Below are positions 1-9,058 of a stretch of 64,000 nucleotides of DNA, in pieces. Position 1 is the stretch's first letter. Each line of letters begins with the position of its first letter. Below the pieces are notes generated by a model. That model worked only from the letters and a program-made list of their open reading frames with translations, had not been told where the DNA came from and searched no databases. The stretch spans positions 1 to 64,000 of the forward strand of contig NZ_AUCF01000006.1 of NCBI RefSeq assembly GCF_000429625.1, written 5' to 3'. Both the position numbers and the translations under genes were made by a program. This DNA is from Azospirillum halopraeferens DSM 3675 (GTDB lineage: Bacteria > Pseudomonadota > Alphaproteobacteria > Azospirillales > Azospirillaceae).

Positions 1-1356
1 GTGCAGGATGGTGAGGTCGATGACGTCCTCGCCGGGCGCGAAGTCGAGCACCCGGTCGGTGCCCATGCCCAGCCCTTCCACCATGATGCGGTCGGCGCCG
101 CTGCCGGTGACGATGACGTCCTCACCGAGGCCGGCGAAGATGGTGTCGTTGCCCTCGTCACCGTAGAGCGTGTCGTTGCCGGCCCCGCCGTAGAGCACGT
201 CGTTGTCGAGGCCGCCGTAGATCAGGTCGTGGCCCTGGCCGCCGTAGATGGTGTCGGACCCGGCACCGCCGGCCAGCGTGTCGTCTCCGGCCCGGCCGTC
301 GATGACGTCGTCGCCCTGGAGGCCGCGCAGCTTGTTGCCCCCGGCGTCACCCATCAGTACGTCGGCGAAGTTGGAGCCGATGACGTTCTCGATGCTGATC
401 AGGCGATCGACGTTGGTGCCGCCGCCGTCCGCCCGGCCGGTGGCCAGGTCGATGTTCCAGCCGGATTTCTCGTTGGTCAGGTCGAGAAAGTCGTCGCCCG
501 CACCGCCGTCGATGGTGTCCGGACCCGCGGTGCCGCTCAGCTTGTCATCACCGGCGGTGCCGGTGATGAAACCGGGAACCTGCGGGGCCTGCGGTGCCGA
601 AGCGGCGTTGGGGGAGACCACCGTGGCGTAGCTGCCCGTGGAATCGGCGACGCGGACGTCGTCCACATAGATGGTGCGGCTGTCGGCACCGGTGTCCGTG
701 CTGCTGCTCCACGAAAACTTGTACAGGCCGACCTTCAGGTACGGGCCGGCAGTGTCGACGTAGCAGGTGCCGCCCTTGAAGTCGACGACCAGCTTGCCGT
801 CCTTGTACAGCTGCAGGAAGCCGTCGCCGTTCGGCGACCACTTGATGCGCCAGACCCAATCGGTCCATTTGCCGATGTCGTTGTAGATGGGCCCGAGATC
901 GAACTGGTCGATGTTCTTGAAGCCTTTGGTGCCGTCGCTGGTGGGGTCCGAACGGATGATGAGGTTGAAATGCTCCTTGCCGTTCACCAGCCGGGTCTGC
1001 AGCGCCACCGGCGGGTTGCCGGCATCCGGGCGCGCGTGCCACTGCGTGATGATGGAGACGGAGCGATCCAGTTCGTTCCAGCTCTCGGGCATGTAGGTGC
1101 GCACGCCGTACCAGAACTCTCCGCCCATCTTGGCGAACATGCCGCTGCTGAAGTCGGGCGAGGGCAGCTTGTTGGGCTGGATCTCGGTCCGGTGCTTGTG
1201 AGTGTTCGAGCCGTAGTGGTCGAGCTTCAGCTCCACGGCGCGCTGGCCGGCGATATTGACGATGGACGAGGGGTTGCCGGAGTACTTGAACCCCATCGAC
1301 GTGATGTCGGAGCCGGAGTTGAAGTTGGCGTTGAACAGAAGACCGGTGTTGGACAT
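1..1356 (-). CDS. Polysaccharide lyase (heparin-lyase-like) with C-terminal RTX repeats, first paralog, 3' end outside window
   Basis: The gene reads leftward and runs off the window at base 1, so 452 residues are visible and the C-terminus is missing. The start (ATG at 1356-1354) is set by a GGAG about nine bases upstream and by identity with the paralog at 3392. Residues 1 to about 250 form a lyase-type beta-jelly-roll region, with motifs such as HRTEIQPNKL, GEFWYGVRTYMP and IITQWHARPD. This resembles the heparin lyase I / polysaccharide lyase family. About 150 residues of hemolysin-type nonapeptides (GGxGxDxLY) follow, which bind calcium and are typical of type I secretion. No N-terminal signal peptide is seen, which fits that route. 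The substrate is unknown. Confidence 0.85.
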   Translation of the reverse strand, partial: MSNTGLLFNANFNSGSDITSMGFKYSGNPSSIVNIAGQRAVELKLDHYGSNTHKHRTEIQPNKLPSPDFSSGMFAKMGGEFWYGVRTYMPESWNELDRSVSIITQWHARPDAGNPPVALQTRLVNGKEHFNLIIRSDPTSDGTKGFKNIDQFDLGPIYNDIGKWTDWVWRIKWSPNGDGFLQLYKDGKLVVDFKGGTCYVDTAGPYLKVGLYKFSWSSSTDTGADSRTIYVDDVRVADSTGSYATVVSPNAASAPQAPQVPGFITGTAGDDKLSGTAGPDTIDGGAGDDFLDLTNEKSGWNIDLATGRADGGGTNVDRLISIENVIGSNFADVLMGDAGGNKLRGLQGDDVIDGRAGDDTLAGGAGSDTIYGGQGHDLIYGGLDNDVLYGGAGNDTLYGDEGNDTIFAGLGEDVIVTGSGADRIMVEGLGMGTDRVLDFAPGEDVIDLTILH

Positions 1357-1587
1357 TACGGGCATCTCCAGTGTTTCCGGGCATGGAGAGAGCCTTGGGG
1401 TCGAGACCACCGGCCTCCGCGCCTGATCGGCGTCGGAGGGATTCAGGGGCGCATCGCTGCGTTCCCTGACCAACGGACGGCGCCGGGCTTCCCCTCCACT
1501 TGGGACTACGCCCGATGCCGGCCTCGACCAGCTCCGTTTGCGAGAGGAACCATACGACACCCACTTGTGGCGAATGTTGGACATATT

Positions 1588-1605
1588 TGCGTAAAACTTT
1601 ACGCA
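1588..1605. promoter_or_regulatory. Perfect 18-bp palindrome upstream of first lyase
   Basis: TGCGTAAA and TTTACGCA are perfect 8-bp arms around AC. The element lies about 230 bp upstream of the lyase start in otherwise GC-rich DNA, inside the conserved upstream block. It could be an operator for a dimeric regulator. A different, weaker inverted repeat sits at the matching place before the second paralog. Confidence 0.4.
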
Positions 1606-1670
1606 TATGCCGGCGGTCGGTCCTGCGGGGAAGGGCTATACCCTGATGGCGCCCGCGCCGGACACGGCAA

Positions 1671-1706
1671 GGGGGGCGGCGCCGCATCCCTGCAGCGCCG
1701 CCCCCC
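1671..1706 (-). terminator. Hairpin after second lyase gene
   Basis: A perfect 12-bp stem (1671-1682 with 1695-1706) with a 12-nt loop begins 37 bases past the lyase stop codon. It has only a very short T run on the minus strand, so it may be a GC-rich intrinsic terminator or a 3' stabilising hairpin. Confidence 0.5.
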
Positions 1707-1742
1707 TGTCCCTGCGCGCGAATGCCGAACCCGGCTGCGCGG

Positions 1743-3392
1743 TTACCCGATGTGATCGAACGTCGCCTGGGGTTCCAGGAATACCGTTTCGCCGAACTGA
1801 AGGCTGCTTGCCATCACATTGTCCAGGATCGCGACGGTCTGCGCCGCCAGGGGACCCGCCCCGTCCAGGTCGAGCCGGATCTCCGTCGCGGCACCGGCCT
1901 GCACGAACGCCAGATACTCCGCCGTCAATTCCTGGCCGGTCGCCGCCCGGAAGGATGCGCCCAGCGGCGCCAGATCCAGCCGGTCCTCCCCGGGATTGAA
2001 GTCGGTCACCCGGACCATGCTGTCGGTGAAGGACTCGATGACGAACGTATCGCGCCCGCCGCCGCCGGTCATGGTGTCGAAGCCGAGGCCGCCCACCAGA
2101 ACGTCGTCCCCCTCGCCGCCGTACAGGGCGTCGTTGCCCTGGCCGCCGAAGAGGACGTCGTCGCCCTGGCCGCCGAACAGCACATCGTCACCCTGGTTGC
2201 CGAAGAGGACGTCGTTGCCGAGGTTGCCGTACAGGACGTCGTTGCCCTGGTTGCCGTGCAGTTGATCGTGATCCTGACCGCCGTAGACGGTGTCGTCGCC
2301 CTGGCCGCCGTACAGGATGTCGTTGCCCTTGTTGCCGTACAGGACGTCGTTGCCTTCGTTCCCGTACAGGATGTCGGCACCGCCGCCACCGCTGAGCACG
2401 TCGTCGCCCGCGCCACCGCTGACGACGTCGGCACCCGCCGTCCCGTTCAGGCGATCGGCGCCGTCGGTTCCGTGGATGACGTTGGCGTCGGCACCCTTGG
2501 CGCCGTCGCTGCTTCCGCCACCGCCACCGCCACCGCCGCCGGCCGTGCCGTCGGTGTCACCGCCGACGACCGGAGCGGTCGGGGAGGAGGGCGCCTTGGT
2601 GTCCGTCCCGGCGGACGGCGGCGCCTTCTGTCCGGCCGTGCTCGACGGCGACGCAACGGTGGCATAGCCGCCGGTGGCGTCCGCGATGCGGACGTCGTCC
2701 ACATAGATGGTGCGGCTGTCGGCACCGGTGTCTTTGGCGTTGTTCCACTCGAACTTGTACAGGCCGACCTTCAGGTACGGGCCGGCGGAGTCGACGTAGC
2801 AGGTGCCGCCCTTGAAGTCGACGACCAGCTTGCCGTCCTTGTACAGTTGCAGGAAGCCCTTGCCGTCCGGCGCCCACTTGATGCGCCACACCCAGTCCGT
2901 CCACTTGTTGATGTCGCCGCTGATGGGGCCCAGATCGAACTGGTCGATGTTCTTGAAGCCCTTGGTGCCGTTGCTGGTGGGATCGGAGCGGATGATGAGG
3001 TTGTAATGCTCCTTGCCGTTCACCATCCGGGTCTGCAGCGCCACCGGCGGGTTGCCGGCATCCGGGCGCGCGTGCCACTGGGTGATGATGGAGACGGAGC
3101 GGTCCGGTTCGTTCCAGCTGTCGGGCATGTAGGTGCGCACGCCGTACCAGAACTCGCCGCCCATCTTGGCGAACATGCCGCTGCTGAAATCCCCGCCGGG
3201 GAGCTTGTTCGGCTGGATCTCGGTCCGGTGCTTGTGAGTGTTCGAGCCATAGTGGTCGAGCGTCAGCTTCACCGCGCGCTCACCGCCGATGTTGACGATG
3301 GACGAGGGGTTGCCGGAGTACTTGAACCCCATCGAGGTGATGTCGGAGCCACTGTTGAAGTTGGCGTTGAACAGAAGACCGGTGTTGGACAT
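1743..3392 (-). CDS. Polysaccharide lyase (heparin-lyase-like) with C-terminal RTX repeats, second paralog
   Basis: This is a complete 549-residue protein. The start at 3392 follows GGAG at nine bases; the open frame continues upstream but has no RBS there. Residues 1 to about 245 are the lyase domain, nearly identical to the first paralog. A proline/threonine-rich linker follows, then a run of ten glycines, then about 15 calcium-binding RTX nonapeptides (GNxGNDVLYG type), ending in the hydrophobic acidic tail usual for type I secretion substrates (TFVIESFTDS, LDLAPLG). There is no Sec signal. It is probably secreted and acts on an acidic polysaccharide, perhaps the cell's own capsule or a plant polymer; that is inference. 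The RTX part has diverged far more than the lyase part. Confidence 0.87.
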   Translation of the reverse strand: MSNTGLLFNANFNSGSDITSMGFKYSGNPSSIVNIGGERAVKLTLDHYGSNTHKHRTEIQPNKLPGGDFSSGMFAKMGGEFWYGVRTYMPDSWNEPDRSVSIITQWHARPDAGNPPVALQTRMVNGKEHYNLIIRSDPTSNGTKGFKNIDQFDLGPISGDINKWTDWVWRIKWAPDGKGFLQLYKDGKLVVDFKGGTCYVDSAGPYLKVGLYKFEWNNAKDTGADSRTIYVDDVRIADATGGYATVASPSSTAGQKAPPSAGTDTKAPSSPTAPVVGGDTDGTAGGGGGGGGGSSDGAKGADANVIHGTDGADRLNGTAGADVVSGGAGDDVLSGGGGADILYGNEGNDVLYGNKGNDILYGGQGDDTVYGGQDHDQLHGNQGNDVLYGNLGNDVLFGNQGDDVLFGGQGDDVLFGGQGNDALYGGEGDDVLVGGLGFDTMTGGGGRDTFVIESFTDSMVRVTDFNPGEDRLDLAPLGASFRAATGQELTAEYLAFVQAGAATEIRLDLDGAGPLAAQTVAILDNVMASSLQFGETVFLEPQATFDHIG

Positions 3393-3944
3393 TACGGGCA
3401 TCTCCAGTGTTTCCGGGCACGGAGTTGAGCCTTCGGGTCGGGACCTCCTCCGGCCGCGCCGATCGGCACGGGCGGAGGGGCGCGGGCGGCGCCGATGCGC
3501 ACCCCTTCTCATGCGGGTGGCGCACCGTCACCGTCTCCGGCCAACGGACGGCACCGAACCTTCCCTCCTTAAGGGGTTGCTCGTTCGATGCCGGTCCCGA
3601 CCAGCTCCGTTTGGTGGAGGGACCTTACGCCAGGCAGTTGTGGCGAAGGTCGGACATAGTTGCGGAAAAAACTATGAGTTCCGGCCGGGGCCGGAGGTCC
3701 TTCCCCGCCGAACGGGCGGGGAAGGAACGGCGGGATCCCCGGCCGGCGGGGCGCCGGGGCTTGCGAAAGCCCCCTCGCGCAGATGTTGCGCCGAGCCGGT
3801 ACCTCCAGTCCGTCCGTCCCCCGGGCCGCCAACCCGTCCCGCCCGCTTTCCCGCGTTGGCGGACCATGCGCTTGGTGGTAACGTCCACGGGCTTCGCCGG
3901 CCGTGCCGGGGGGCTTGGGCCAAGGCACACCCGGATGCGGGACC
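3393..3944. other. Divergent intergenic region between second lyase and trkA
   Basis: A 552-bp gap with no convincing ORF. The left part repeats the upstream region of the first lyase. The right part contains an inverted repeat (CATAGTT at 3655-3661 with AACTATG at 3670-3676), a strong hairpin at 3699-3725, and the untranslated region of trkA. Confidence 0.6.
3699..3725. terminator. Strong GC hairpin in the lyase-trkA gap
   Basis: An 11-bp perfect stem (CCTTCCCCGCC at 3699-3709 with 3715-3725) has a 5-nt loop. It faces no upstream gene on the plus strand inside the window. It may be a relic terminator from a gene that once preceded trkA, or a structured trkA leader. There is no T run. Confidence 0.35.
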
Positions 3945-5321
3945 ATGAAAGTCATCGTTTGCGGGGCCGGCCAGGTCGGCTCCAACATCGCGCGTTACCT
4001 GGCGTCGGAAGGCAACCACGTCACGGTCATCGACCAGTCGGCGGAACTGATCCAACGGATCGGCGACACGCTCGACGTGCAGGCGATGGTCGGCTATGCC
4101 TCCCACCCAGATGTTCTGGAATCCGCGGGGGCGACGGACTCCGACATGATCATCGCGGTCACCCAGGCCGACGAGGTCAACATGGTCGCCTGCCAGGTGG
4201 CGCATTCCCTGTTCAACGTGCCCACCAAGATCGCGCGCGTGCGCAACCAATCCTATCTCCAGCCGATCTGGGCCGACCTGTTCTCGCGCGACCACCTGCC
4301 CATCGACGTCATCATCTCCCCCGAGATCGAGGTGGCGCGGGCCATCGCCCGGCGCCTGCACGTGCCCGGCGCCTTCGACATGATCCCCCTGGCCGACGGC
4401 AAGGTGCGGGTGATCGGGGTGCTGTGCACCGACAATTGCCCGATCCTGAACACCCCGTTGCGCCAGCTCACCGGCCTGTTCCCCGACCTCAACATTGAGG
4501 TGGTGGCGATCGTGCGCAACGACCGGCCGATCATCCCCGGCGGCGACGACCAGATGCTGCCCGGCGACGAGGTCTATTTCGTCTGCGACACCCGCCATCT
4601 CGGCCGCGCCATGGCCGCCTTCGGCCACGAGGAGGGCGAAGCGCGGCGCATCATCATCCTGGGCGGCGGCAACATCGGCCTGTGTCTGGCAGAGGAGATC
4701 GAGGACAAGCATCCCCAGGTGTCCGCCCGCATCATCGAGGTGAACCGGGTGCGCGCCCAGTACGTGGCGCAGCGCCTGACCCGCACCATGGTGCTGCACG
4801 GCGACGCCCTCGACCCGGAGATCCTGGAGGAGGCCAACGTCCGCGCCACCGAAACGGTGGTCGCCGTCACCAACGACGACGAAGGCAACATCCTGGCGTC
4901 CCTGCTGGCCAAGCGCTACGGCTGCCAGCGAGCCATCACGCTGATCAACAAGACCACCTATTCGGCCCTGGTGACGCCGCTGGGCATCGACGCCATCGTC
5001 AGCCCGCGCGCCATCACCGTGTCGACCATCCTCCAGCACGTGCGGCGCGGCCGCATCCGCTCGGTCCATTCCCTGCGCGAGGGCTTTGCCGAGATCATCG
5101 AGGCCGAGGCGCTGGAAACCTCGGCCGTCATCAACACGCCGCTCAAGGACGTCAAGCTGCCGTCCGGCGTCATCGTCGGGGCCATCGTGCGCGGCGACGA
5201 TGTGATCATTCCCCGTCCGTCCACCGTCATCAAGGCCAAGGACCGGGTGATCATCCTGGCGGCCGTCGGACAGGTGAAGAAGGTCGAGAAGATGTTCGCC
5301 GTACGGCTTGAATTCTTTTGA
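3945..5321 (+). CDS. trkA: Trk system potassium uptake regulatory protein TrkA
   Basis: A 458-residue peripheral membrane protein that binds NAD(H) and gates the TrkH/TrkG potassium channel. Two tandem RCK modules are visible. The first nucleotide-binding loop is CGAGQVG at residues 6-12; the second is IILGGGNIG near residue 235, and a C-terminal RCK_C part (AIVRGDDVIIPR) follows each half. Length and start (MKVIVCGAGQ) match the family. The frame is open a further 14 codons upstream but lacks conservation there. The gene heads the group trkA-dat-HAD-hfq-hflX, an order familiar in Azospirillum-type genomes, where ntrYX normally precedes it. Here the lyase pair precedes it instead. Confidence 0.95.
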   Translation: MKVIVCGAGQVGSNIARYLASEGNHVTVIDQSAELIQRIGDTLDVQAMVGYASHPDVLESAGATDSDMIIAVTQADEVNMVACQVAHSLFNVPTKIARVRNQSYLQPIWADLFSRDHLPIDVIISPEIEVARAIARRLHVPGAFDMIPLADGKVRVIGVLCTDNCPILNTPLRQLTGLFPDLNIEVVAIVRNDRPIIPGGDDQMLPGDEVYFVCDTRHLGRAMAAFGHEEGEARRIIILGGGNIGLCLAEEIEDKHPQVSARIIEVNRVRAQYVAQRLTRTMVLHGDALDPEILEEANVRATETVVAVTNDDEGNILASLLAKRYGCQRAITLINKTTYSALVTPLGIDAIVSPRAITVSTILQHVRRGRIRSVHSLREGFAEIIEAEALETSAVINTPLKDVKLPSGVIVGAIVRGDDVIIPRPSTVIKAKDRVIILAAVGQVKKVEKMFAVRLEFF

Positions 5322-5362
5322 TTTCCCTTCTATTCGTTGGCGCCGCAAATCAATGAGATGAC

Positions 5363-6226
5363 ATGGCTCGATGGGCTTACGTCAACGGCCGCTACGTGCC
5401 CCATGCGCTGGCGGCGGTCCATGTGGAGGACCGCGGGTTCCAGTTCGCCGACGGGGTGTACGAGGTGGTCACCGTGCTGGACGGCCGATTCGCCGACCTG
5501 GAAGGGCATCTCGCCCGGCTGCACCGCAGCCTGGCGGAGCTGCGCCTGCCGGCTCCGGCATCGAACCGCGTCCTGGTGTTCGTGATGGGCGAACTGGTGC
5601 GCCGCAACGGGCTGCGCAACGGATCGGTCTATATGCAGGTGACCCGCGGCGTCGCGCCGCGCGACTTCCGCTTTCCCCCCGCCGGCACGCCGCCGACGCT
5701 GGTGATGACCACCCGGTCGGTGCAGCGTTTTGCCACGCCGGAGCAGGTGGAGCAGGGGGTGAGCGTCATCACCATCCCCGATATCCGCTGGGGGCGGCGC
5801 GACATCAAGTCGGTGGCGCTGTTGCCCCAGGTGCTGGGCAAGCAGCGCGCGGCCGACGCCGGCGCCTTCGAGGCGTGGATGATCGACCCGGACTGGACGG
5901 TGACGGAGGGATGCTCCTCCAACGCCTGGATCGTGACGGGGCAGGGGGTGCTGGTGACCCGCGAGCCGGGCATGCGCATCCTCAACGGCGTGACCCGGCT
6001 CTCCCTCCTGCGGCTGGCGCGCGAGGGCGGCATCCCCGTGGAGGAACGGCCCTTCACGGTGGAGGAGGCCTACGGCGCGCGGGAGGCATTCCTGTCCTCG
6101 GCCGGCACCTTCGCGCTGCCGGTGACCCGCATCGACGGCCGGACGGTGGGCGACGGACGGCCCGGCCCGGTCGCCACCACCCTGCGGGCCGCCTATCTGG
6201 CCGACGCGGCGCGGAGGTCGGCATGA
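5363..6226 (+). CDS. dat: D-amino-acid aminotransferase (class IV, PLP)
   Basis: A 287-residue class IV aminotransferase of the D-alanine transaminase type. It interconverts D-alanine and 2-oxoglutarate with pyruvate and D-glutamate, supplying D-amino acids for peptidoglycan. The PLP lysine is K149 in the RRDIKSVALLPQ block. The N-terminal YVNGRYVP and EDRGFQFADGVYEV motifs and the SSNAW motif are typical. It starts 41 bp after trkA. Its stop codon overlaps the start of the HAD gene by 4 bp (ATGA). Branched-chain aminotransferase activity cannot be excluded, but the DIKS motif favours Dat. Confidence 0.9.
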   Translation: MARWAYVNGRYVPHALAAVHVEDRGFQFADGVYEVVTVLDGRFADLEGHLARLHRSLAELRLPAPASNRVLVFVMGELVRRNGLRNGSVYMQVTRGVAPRDFRFPPAGTPPTLVMTTRSVQRFATPEQVEQGVSVITIPDIRWGRRDIKSVALLPQVLGKQRAADAGAFEAWMIDPDWTVTEGCSSNAWIVTGQGVLVTREPGMRILNGVTRLSLLRLAREGGIPVEERPFTVEEAYGAREAFLSSAGTFALPVTRIDGRTVGDGRPGPVATTLRAAYLADAARRSA

Positions 6227-6933
6227 CCGCCGGCCTGCCGGAGCGCCTGCCGCGCGCCGTCCTCTACGATTGGGACAACACGCTGGTCGACAACTGGGGG
6301 ACGGTGCGCGCCGCGCTCAACCACACCCTGGTCACCTTCGGGCAGGAGCCGTGGAGCGAGGCCGAGGCGCGGGTGCGGATCAAGCAATCCCTGCGCGACA
6401 GCTTCCCGCGCCTGTTCGGCGACCGCTGGACCGACGCGCGGGACGTCTTCTACGCCCATTTCGCCGCCCATCATCTGGACCACCTGGAGCCCCTGCCGGG
6501 AGCTGAGGCGCTGTTGCGCCTGCTCGCCGGTCTCGGGATCTACCAGGCGGTGGTGTCCAACAAGAACGGGCGGTTCCTGCGCGCCGAGGCGGAGGCGCTG
6601 GGCTGGACGCCCTATTTCGGCCGCCTGGTCGGGGCCCAGGACGCTGTGCAGGACAAGCCACACTGCGCGCCGGTTCACATGGCGCTGGAACCGGCGGGTA
6701 TTGCGCCGGGCGCGGAAGTGTGGTTCGTCGGCGACGCGGACATCGACATGGAGTGCGCGCACGCGGCCGGCCTGGTGCCGGTGCTGGTCGGCACGGCGGA
6801 GGGTGAGGGCTTCACCCGTTTTCCCCCGGCGCACCGGCACGCGACGTGCGATGCACTGTGTGGCTTGGTCCGAAGGATTGGTGATACCATATCACCCGAG
6901 CATCCGGCGAAACGCTTGAACGCTGGGGAATAG
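6223..6933 (+). CDS. HAD-family hydrolase (phosphatase)
   Basis: A 236-residue haloacid-dehalogenase phosphatase. Motif I is [10 protein letters not shown] with nucleophile D16 and D18. Motif II is the serine in VVSNKN, motif III the lysine in DKPHCAP, and motif [11 protein letters not shown] helical C1-type cap lies between motifs I and II, as in Gph-like phosphoglycolate phosphatases. The substrate is not predictable. Translation is coupled to dat through an ATGA overlap. A small hairpin (6949-6954 with 6962-6967) sits between this gene and hfq. Confidence 0.85.
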   Translation: MTAGLPERLPRAVLYDWDNTLVDNWGTVRAALNHTLVTFGQEPWSEAEARVRIKQSLRDSFPRLFGDRWTDARDVFYAHFAAHHLDHLEPLPGAEALLRLLAGLGIYQAVVSNKNGRFLRAEAEALGWTPYFGRLVGAQDAVQDKPHCAPVHMALEPAGIAPGAEVWFVGDADIDMECAHAAGLVPVLVGTAEGEGFTRFPPAHRHATCDALCGLVRRIGDTISPEHPAKRLNAGE

Positions 6934-6997
6934 TGCGGCGCAGGGAGCGGGCTCTGAGAAGGAGCCCCAAGAACATCGAAGAAGGGGGCCTAATAAT

Positions 6998-7246
6998 ATG
7001 TCAGAGAAAAGCCAGAACGTCCAGGACGTGTTTCTTAATCATGTCCGCAAAAACAAGACTCCCGTAACCGTCTTCTTGGTGAACGGCGTCAAGCTGCAGG
7101 GCATTATCACCTGGTTCGACAACTTTTCCGTCCTGCTGCGGCGCGATGCGCATTCCCAACTGGTCTATAAGCACGCGATTTCGACCGTGATGCCGGCCCA
7201 TCCCATCCAACTCTTCGAGCCGCCCAAGGAAGGTGAGAGCGACTGA
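6998..7246 (+). CDS. hfq: RNA chaperone Hfq
   Basis: An 82-residue Sm-like protein that forms hexamers and pairs small RNAs with mRNAs. The Sm1 part ([15 protein letters not shown]) and Sm2 part (VYKHAISTV) are intact. A purine-rich AAGAAGGGGG lies about 8 bases before the ATG. The hfq-hflX pairing is widely conserved in Proteobacteria. In many bacteria hfq is autoregulated through its leader; the hairpin at 6949-6967 is the only structure seen here. Confidence 0.97.
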   Translation: MSEKSQNVQDVFLNHVRKNKTPVTVFLVNGVKLQGIITWFDNFSVLLRRDAHSQLVYKHAISTVMPAHPIQLFEPPKEGESD

Positions 7247-8555
7247 TTCTCCCGCCAACGGCGATGACCGGACGCCGCACGGCTCCGGTCGCGCCATCGT
7301 GGTGCACCCCGTTCTGCGCGACACCGGCGACGGTATCCGGCGCGAACCGGGGGCGTGCCTGGAAGAGGCCATCGGTCTCGCTCTCGCCATCGACCTGGAG
7401 GTGGTGCACGCCGAATGCGTGCGCCTGAACCGTCCCCATCCCTCGACTCTGCTGGGCTCGGGCACCGTCGAGCATCTGGCCAAGGTGGCGGAGGAATCCG
7501 GGGCCACCCTGCTGATTCTCGACCACGGCCTGTCGCCGGTGCAGCAGCGCAATCTGGAAAAAGGGGTCAAGGTCAAGGTCATCGACCGCACCGGCCTGAT
7601 CCTGGAGATCTTCGGGGCGCGGGCGCGCACCCGCGAGGGTCAGCTTCAGGTCGAACTGGCGGCACTGACCTACCAGCGCTCCCGCCTCGTGCGGTCGTGG
7701 ACCCACCTGGAGCGTCAGCGCGGCGGCTTCGGCTTCCTGGGCGGCCCCGGCGAATCGCAGCTCGAGATCGACCGGCGCCTGATCGGCGACCGCATCGTGA
7801 AGATCCGCAAGGAGCTGGAGGAGGTGCGGCGCACCCGCGGCCTGCACCGCAAGGCGCGCGCCAAGGTGCCCTATCCGGTGGTGGCGCTGGTGGGCTACAC
7901 CAACGCCGGCAAGTCGACCCTGTTCAACCGCTTGGCCAACGCCTCGGTGTTCGCGAAGGATCTGCTGTTCGCCACGCTGGATCCCACCATGCGGCAGGTG
8001 ACGCTGCCCTCCGGGCGCAAGGTGATCCTGTCCGACACGGTGGGGTTCATCTCGGACCTGCCGCACGGGCTGGTGGCGGCGTTCCACGCCACACTGGAAG
8101 AGGTGGACGCGGCGGACGTCATCCTGCACGTCCGCGACGTCTCCCACCCCGACAGCGAAGCCCAGCGCCGCGACGTGGAGACGGTCCTGCAGGAGATCGG
8201 CATCGACGCCGCCGGGGACGACCGGGTGGTCGAGGTGCTGAACAAGATCGACCGCCTGGACCCGGAGGACCGCGCCGCGGTGATCGCCCAGACCCGGCGC
8301 GACGATGGCCGCGTCGCCATCTCCGCGATCACCGGGGAGGGCATCGACGCCCTCGACTCTCTTCTCGACCGGCGCATGAACGTCGGACGGCAAGTGGTTG
8401 AGTTGTCTGTCGATATCCGCGACGGCGCGGCGCTCGCCTGGCTCTATGAGCGGGGCGAGGTGCTGGAGCGTCACGACGACGACGATCTGGCCCGCCTGCG
8501 GGTCGCGCTGGATCCTGCGGACCTCGCCCGCTTCGAGAAGCGCTTTCTCGGCTGA
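7233..8555 (+). CDS. hflX: Ribosome-associated GTPase HflX
   Basis: About 440 residues. HflX is a GTPase that binds the 50S subunit and rescues or splits stalled ribosomes, notably after heat stress. A glycine-rich N-terminal HflX domain ([15 protein letters not shown]-type loop) precedes the G domain. P-loop GYTNAGKST lies near residue 220, then DTVGFI (G3) and NKID (G4). The start used is GTG 7233, which overlaps the end of hfq by 14 bp. No ATG lies in frame before the conserved [10 protein letters not shown] block, so the exact start is uncertain. A hairpin at 8564-8588 follows the stop. Confidence 0.93.
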   Translation: MRATDSPANGDDRTPHGSGRAIVVHPVLRDTGDGIRREPGACLEEAIGLALAIDLEVVHAECVRLNRPHPSTLLGSGTVEHLAKVAEESGATLLILDHGLSPVQQRNLEKGVKVKVIDRTGLILEIFGARARTREGQLQVELAALTYQRSRLVRSWTHLERQRGGFGFLGGPGESQLEIDRRLIGDRIVKIRKELEEVRRTRGLHRKARAKVPYPVVALVGYTNAGKSTLFNRLANASVFAKDLLFATLDPTMRQVTLPSGRKVILSDTVGFISDLPHGLVAAFHATLEEVDAADVILHVRDVSHPDSEAQRRDVETVLQEIGIDAAGDDRVVEVLNKIDRLDPEDRAAVIAQTRRDDGRVAISAITGEGIDALDSLLDRRMNVGRQVVELSVDIRDGAALAWLYERGEVLERHDDDDLARLRVALDPADLARFEKRFLG

Positions 8556-8563
8556 TGACGGCA

Positions 8564-8588
8564 GGAGCGCGGCGGAATGCCGCGCTCC
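8564..8588 (+). terminator. Hairpin after hflX
   Basis: A perfect 10-bp stem (8564-8573 with 8579-8588) with loop GGAAT begins nine bases after the hflX stop. It is a likely terminator. It also argues against reading the next ORF from 8555. Confidence 0.6.
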
Positions 8589-8659
8589 GCGTCCTACGCT
8601 TCTGCCGTTGGATGGCTTACGATGCTTCCATCGGGTGTTGGCAGATGCAGGAGGACGTC

Positions 8660-8929
8660 GTGGGCATGCGATTGCAGACCGATCCGACGCATTTTTCCAT
8701 CACCGCGTTCCTTGCCGATCAGGTCACCCTGGTCGCCCGGCACGAGCGGCTGTCGCCGGGGGCGGCACTGCTGCGCCTTCGTGAGCTGTCGAAGGATCGT
8801 CGCGGTCGCGCCAGCCTGCTGGCCATGGTGTCGGCGGCGGAGCGGCAGGAGAACGATCCCGTCGAGGTCGGCAAGATCGTGGCCATCCGCCGTGAGATGA
8901 GCGCCTGGCTCGAACAGCCGGCGGAATAA
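8660..8929 (+). CDS. Small protein of unknown function
   Basis: The frame is open from 8555, but the first 35 codons run through the hflX hairpin and look non-coding. A clean AGGAGG at 8649-8654 lies five bases before GTG 8660, and an ATG follows at 8666. That gives 87 to 89 residues beginning near MRLQTDPTHF. The protein is mostly helical and charged, with no membrane segment or known motif (core RLSPGAALLRLRELSKD). Homology would decide between the two starts. Confidence 0.6.
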   Translation: MGMRLQTDPTHFSITAFLADQVTLVARHERLSPGAALLRLRELSKDRRGRASLLAMVSAAERQENDPVEVGKIVAIRREMSAWLEQPAE

Positions 8930-9058
8930 TCTCGGGCCGTCCGTCCGGGAATTGTCTGCTGCAACGTCCGGGATTTGTCAGTGGCGACCGGCGGGGGGGA
9001 CGGCCATAATGCCGCCCGTCCGCCGCCGTTGTCCCGCCGAAGCCAGGCTTGTCCGTCC

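Larger units (their letters stand above)
1357..1742. other. Intergenic region: upstream region of first lyase and 3' hairpin of second lyase
   Basis: This 386-bp gap holds the leader and promoter region of the first lyase and the hairpin after the second. The part from 1357 to about 1610 is recognisably homologous to the region upstream of the second lyase (3393 to about 3670). Shared blocks lie next to the start codon (acgggcatctccagtgtttc), around cgaccagctccgtttg, and around ttgtggcgaa. No convincing ORF is seen. Confidence 0.7.

Noticed and set aside
2060..2450. Short-period DNA repeats that might suggest a CRISPR array or satellite.
   Set aside because: They are in frame and encode RTX nonapeptides; spacing is 27 bp and there are no unique spacers.
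2514..2540. A GCC/ACC triplet run that might be a phase-variable microsatellite.
   Set aside because: It encodes the ten-glycine linker; a triplet run cannot shift the frame, so it is not a phase switch.
8555..8659. An N-terminal extension of the small protein after hflX.
   Set aside because: It would be read through the hflX terminator hairpin, and a good AGGAGG precedes the internal GTG.
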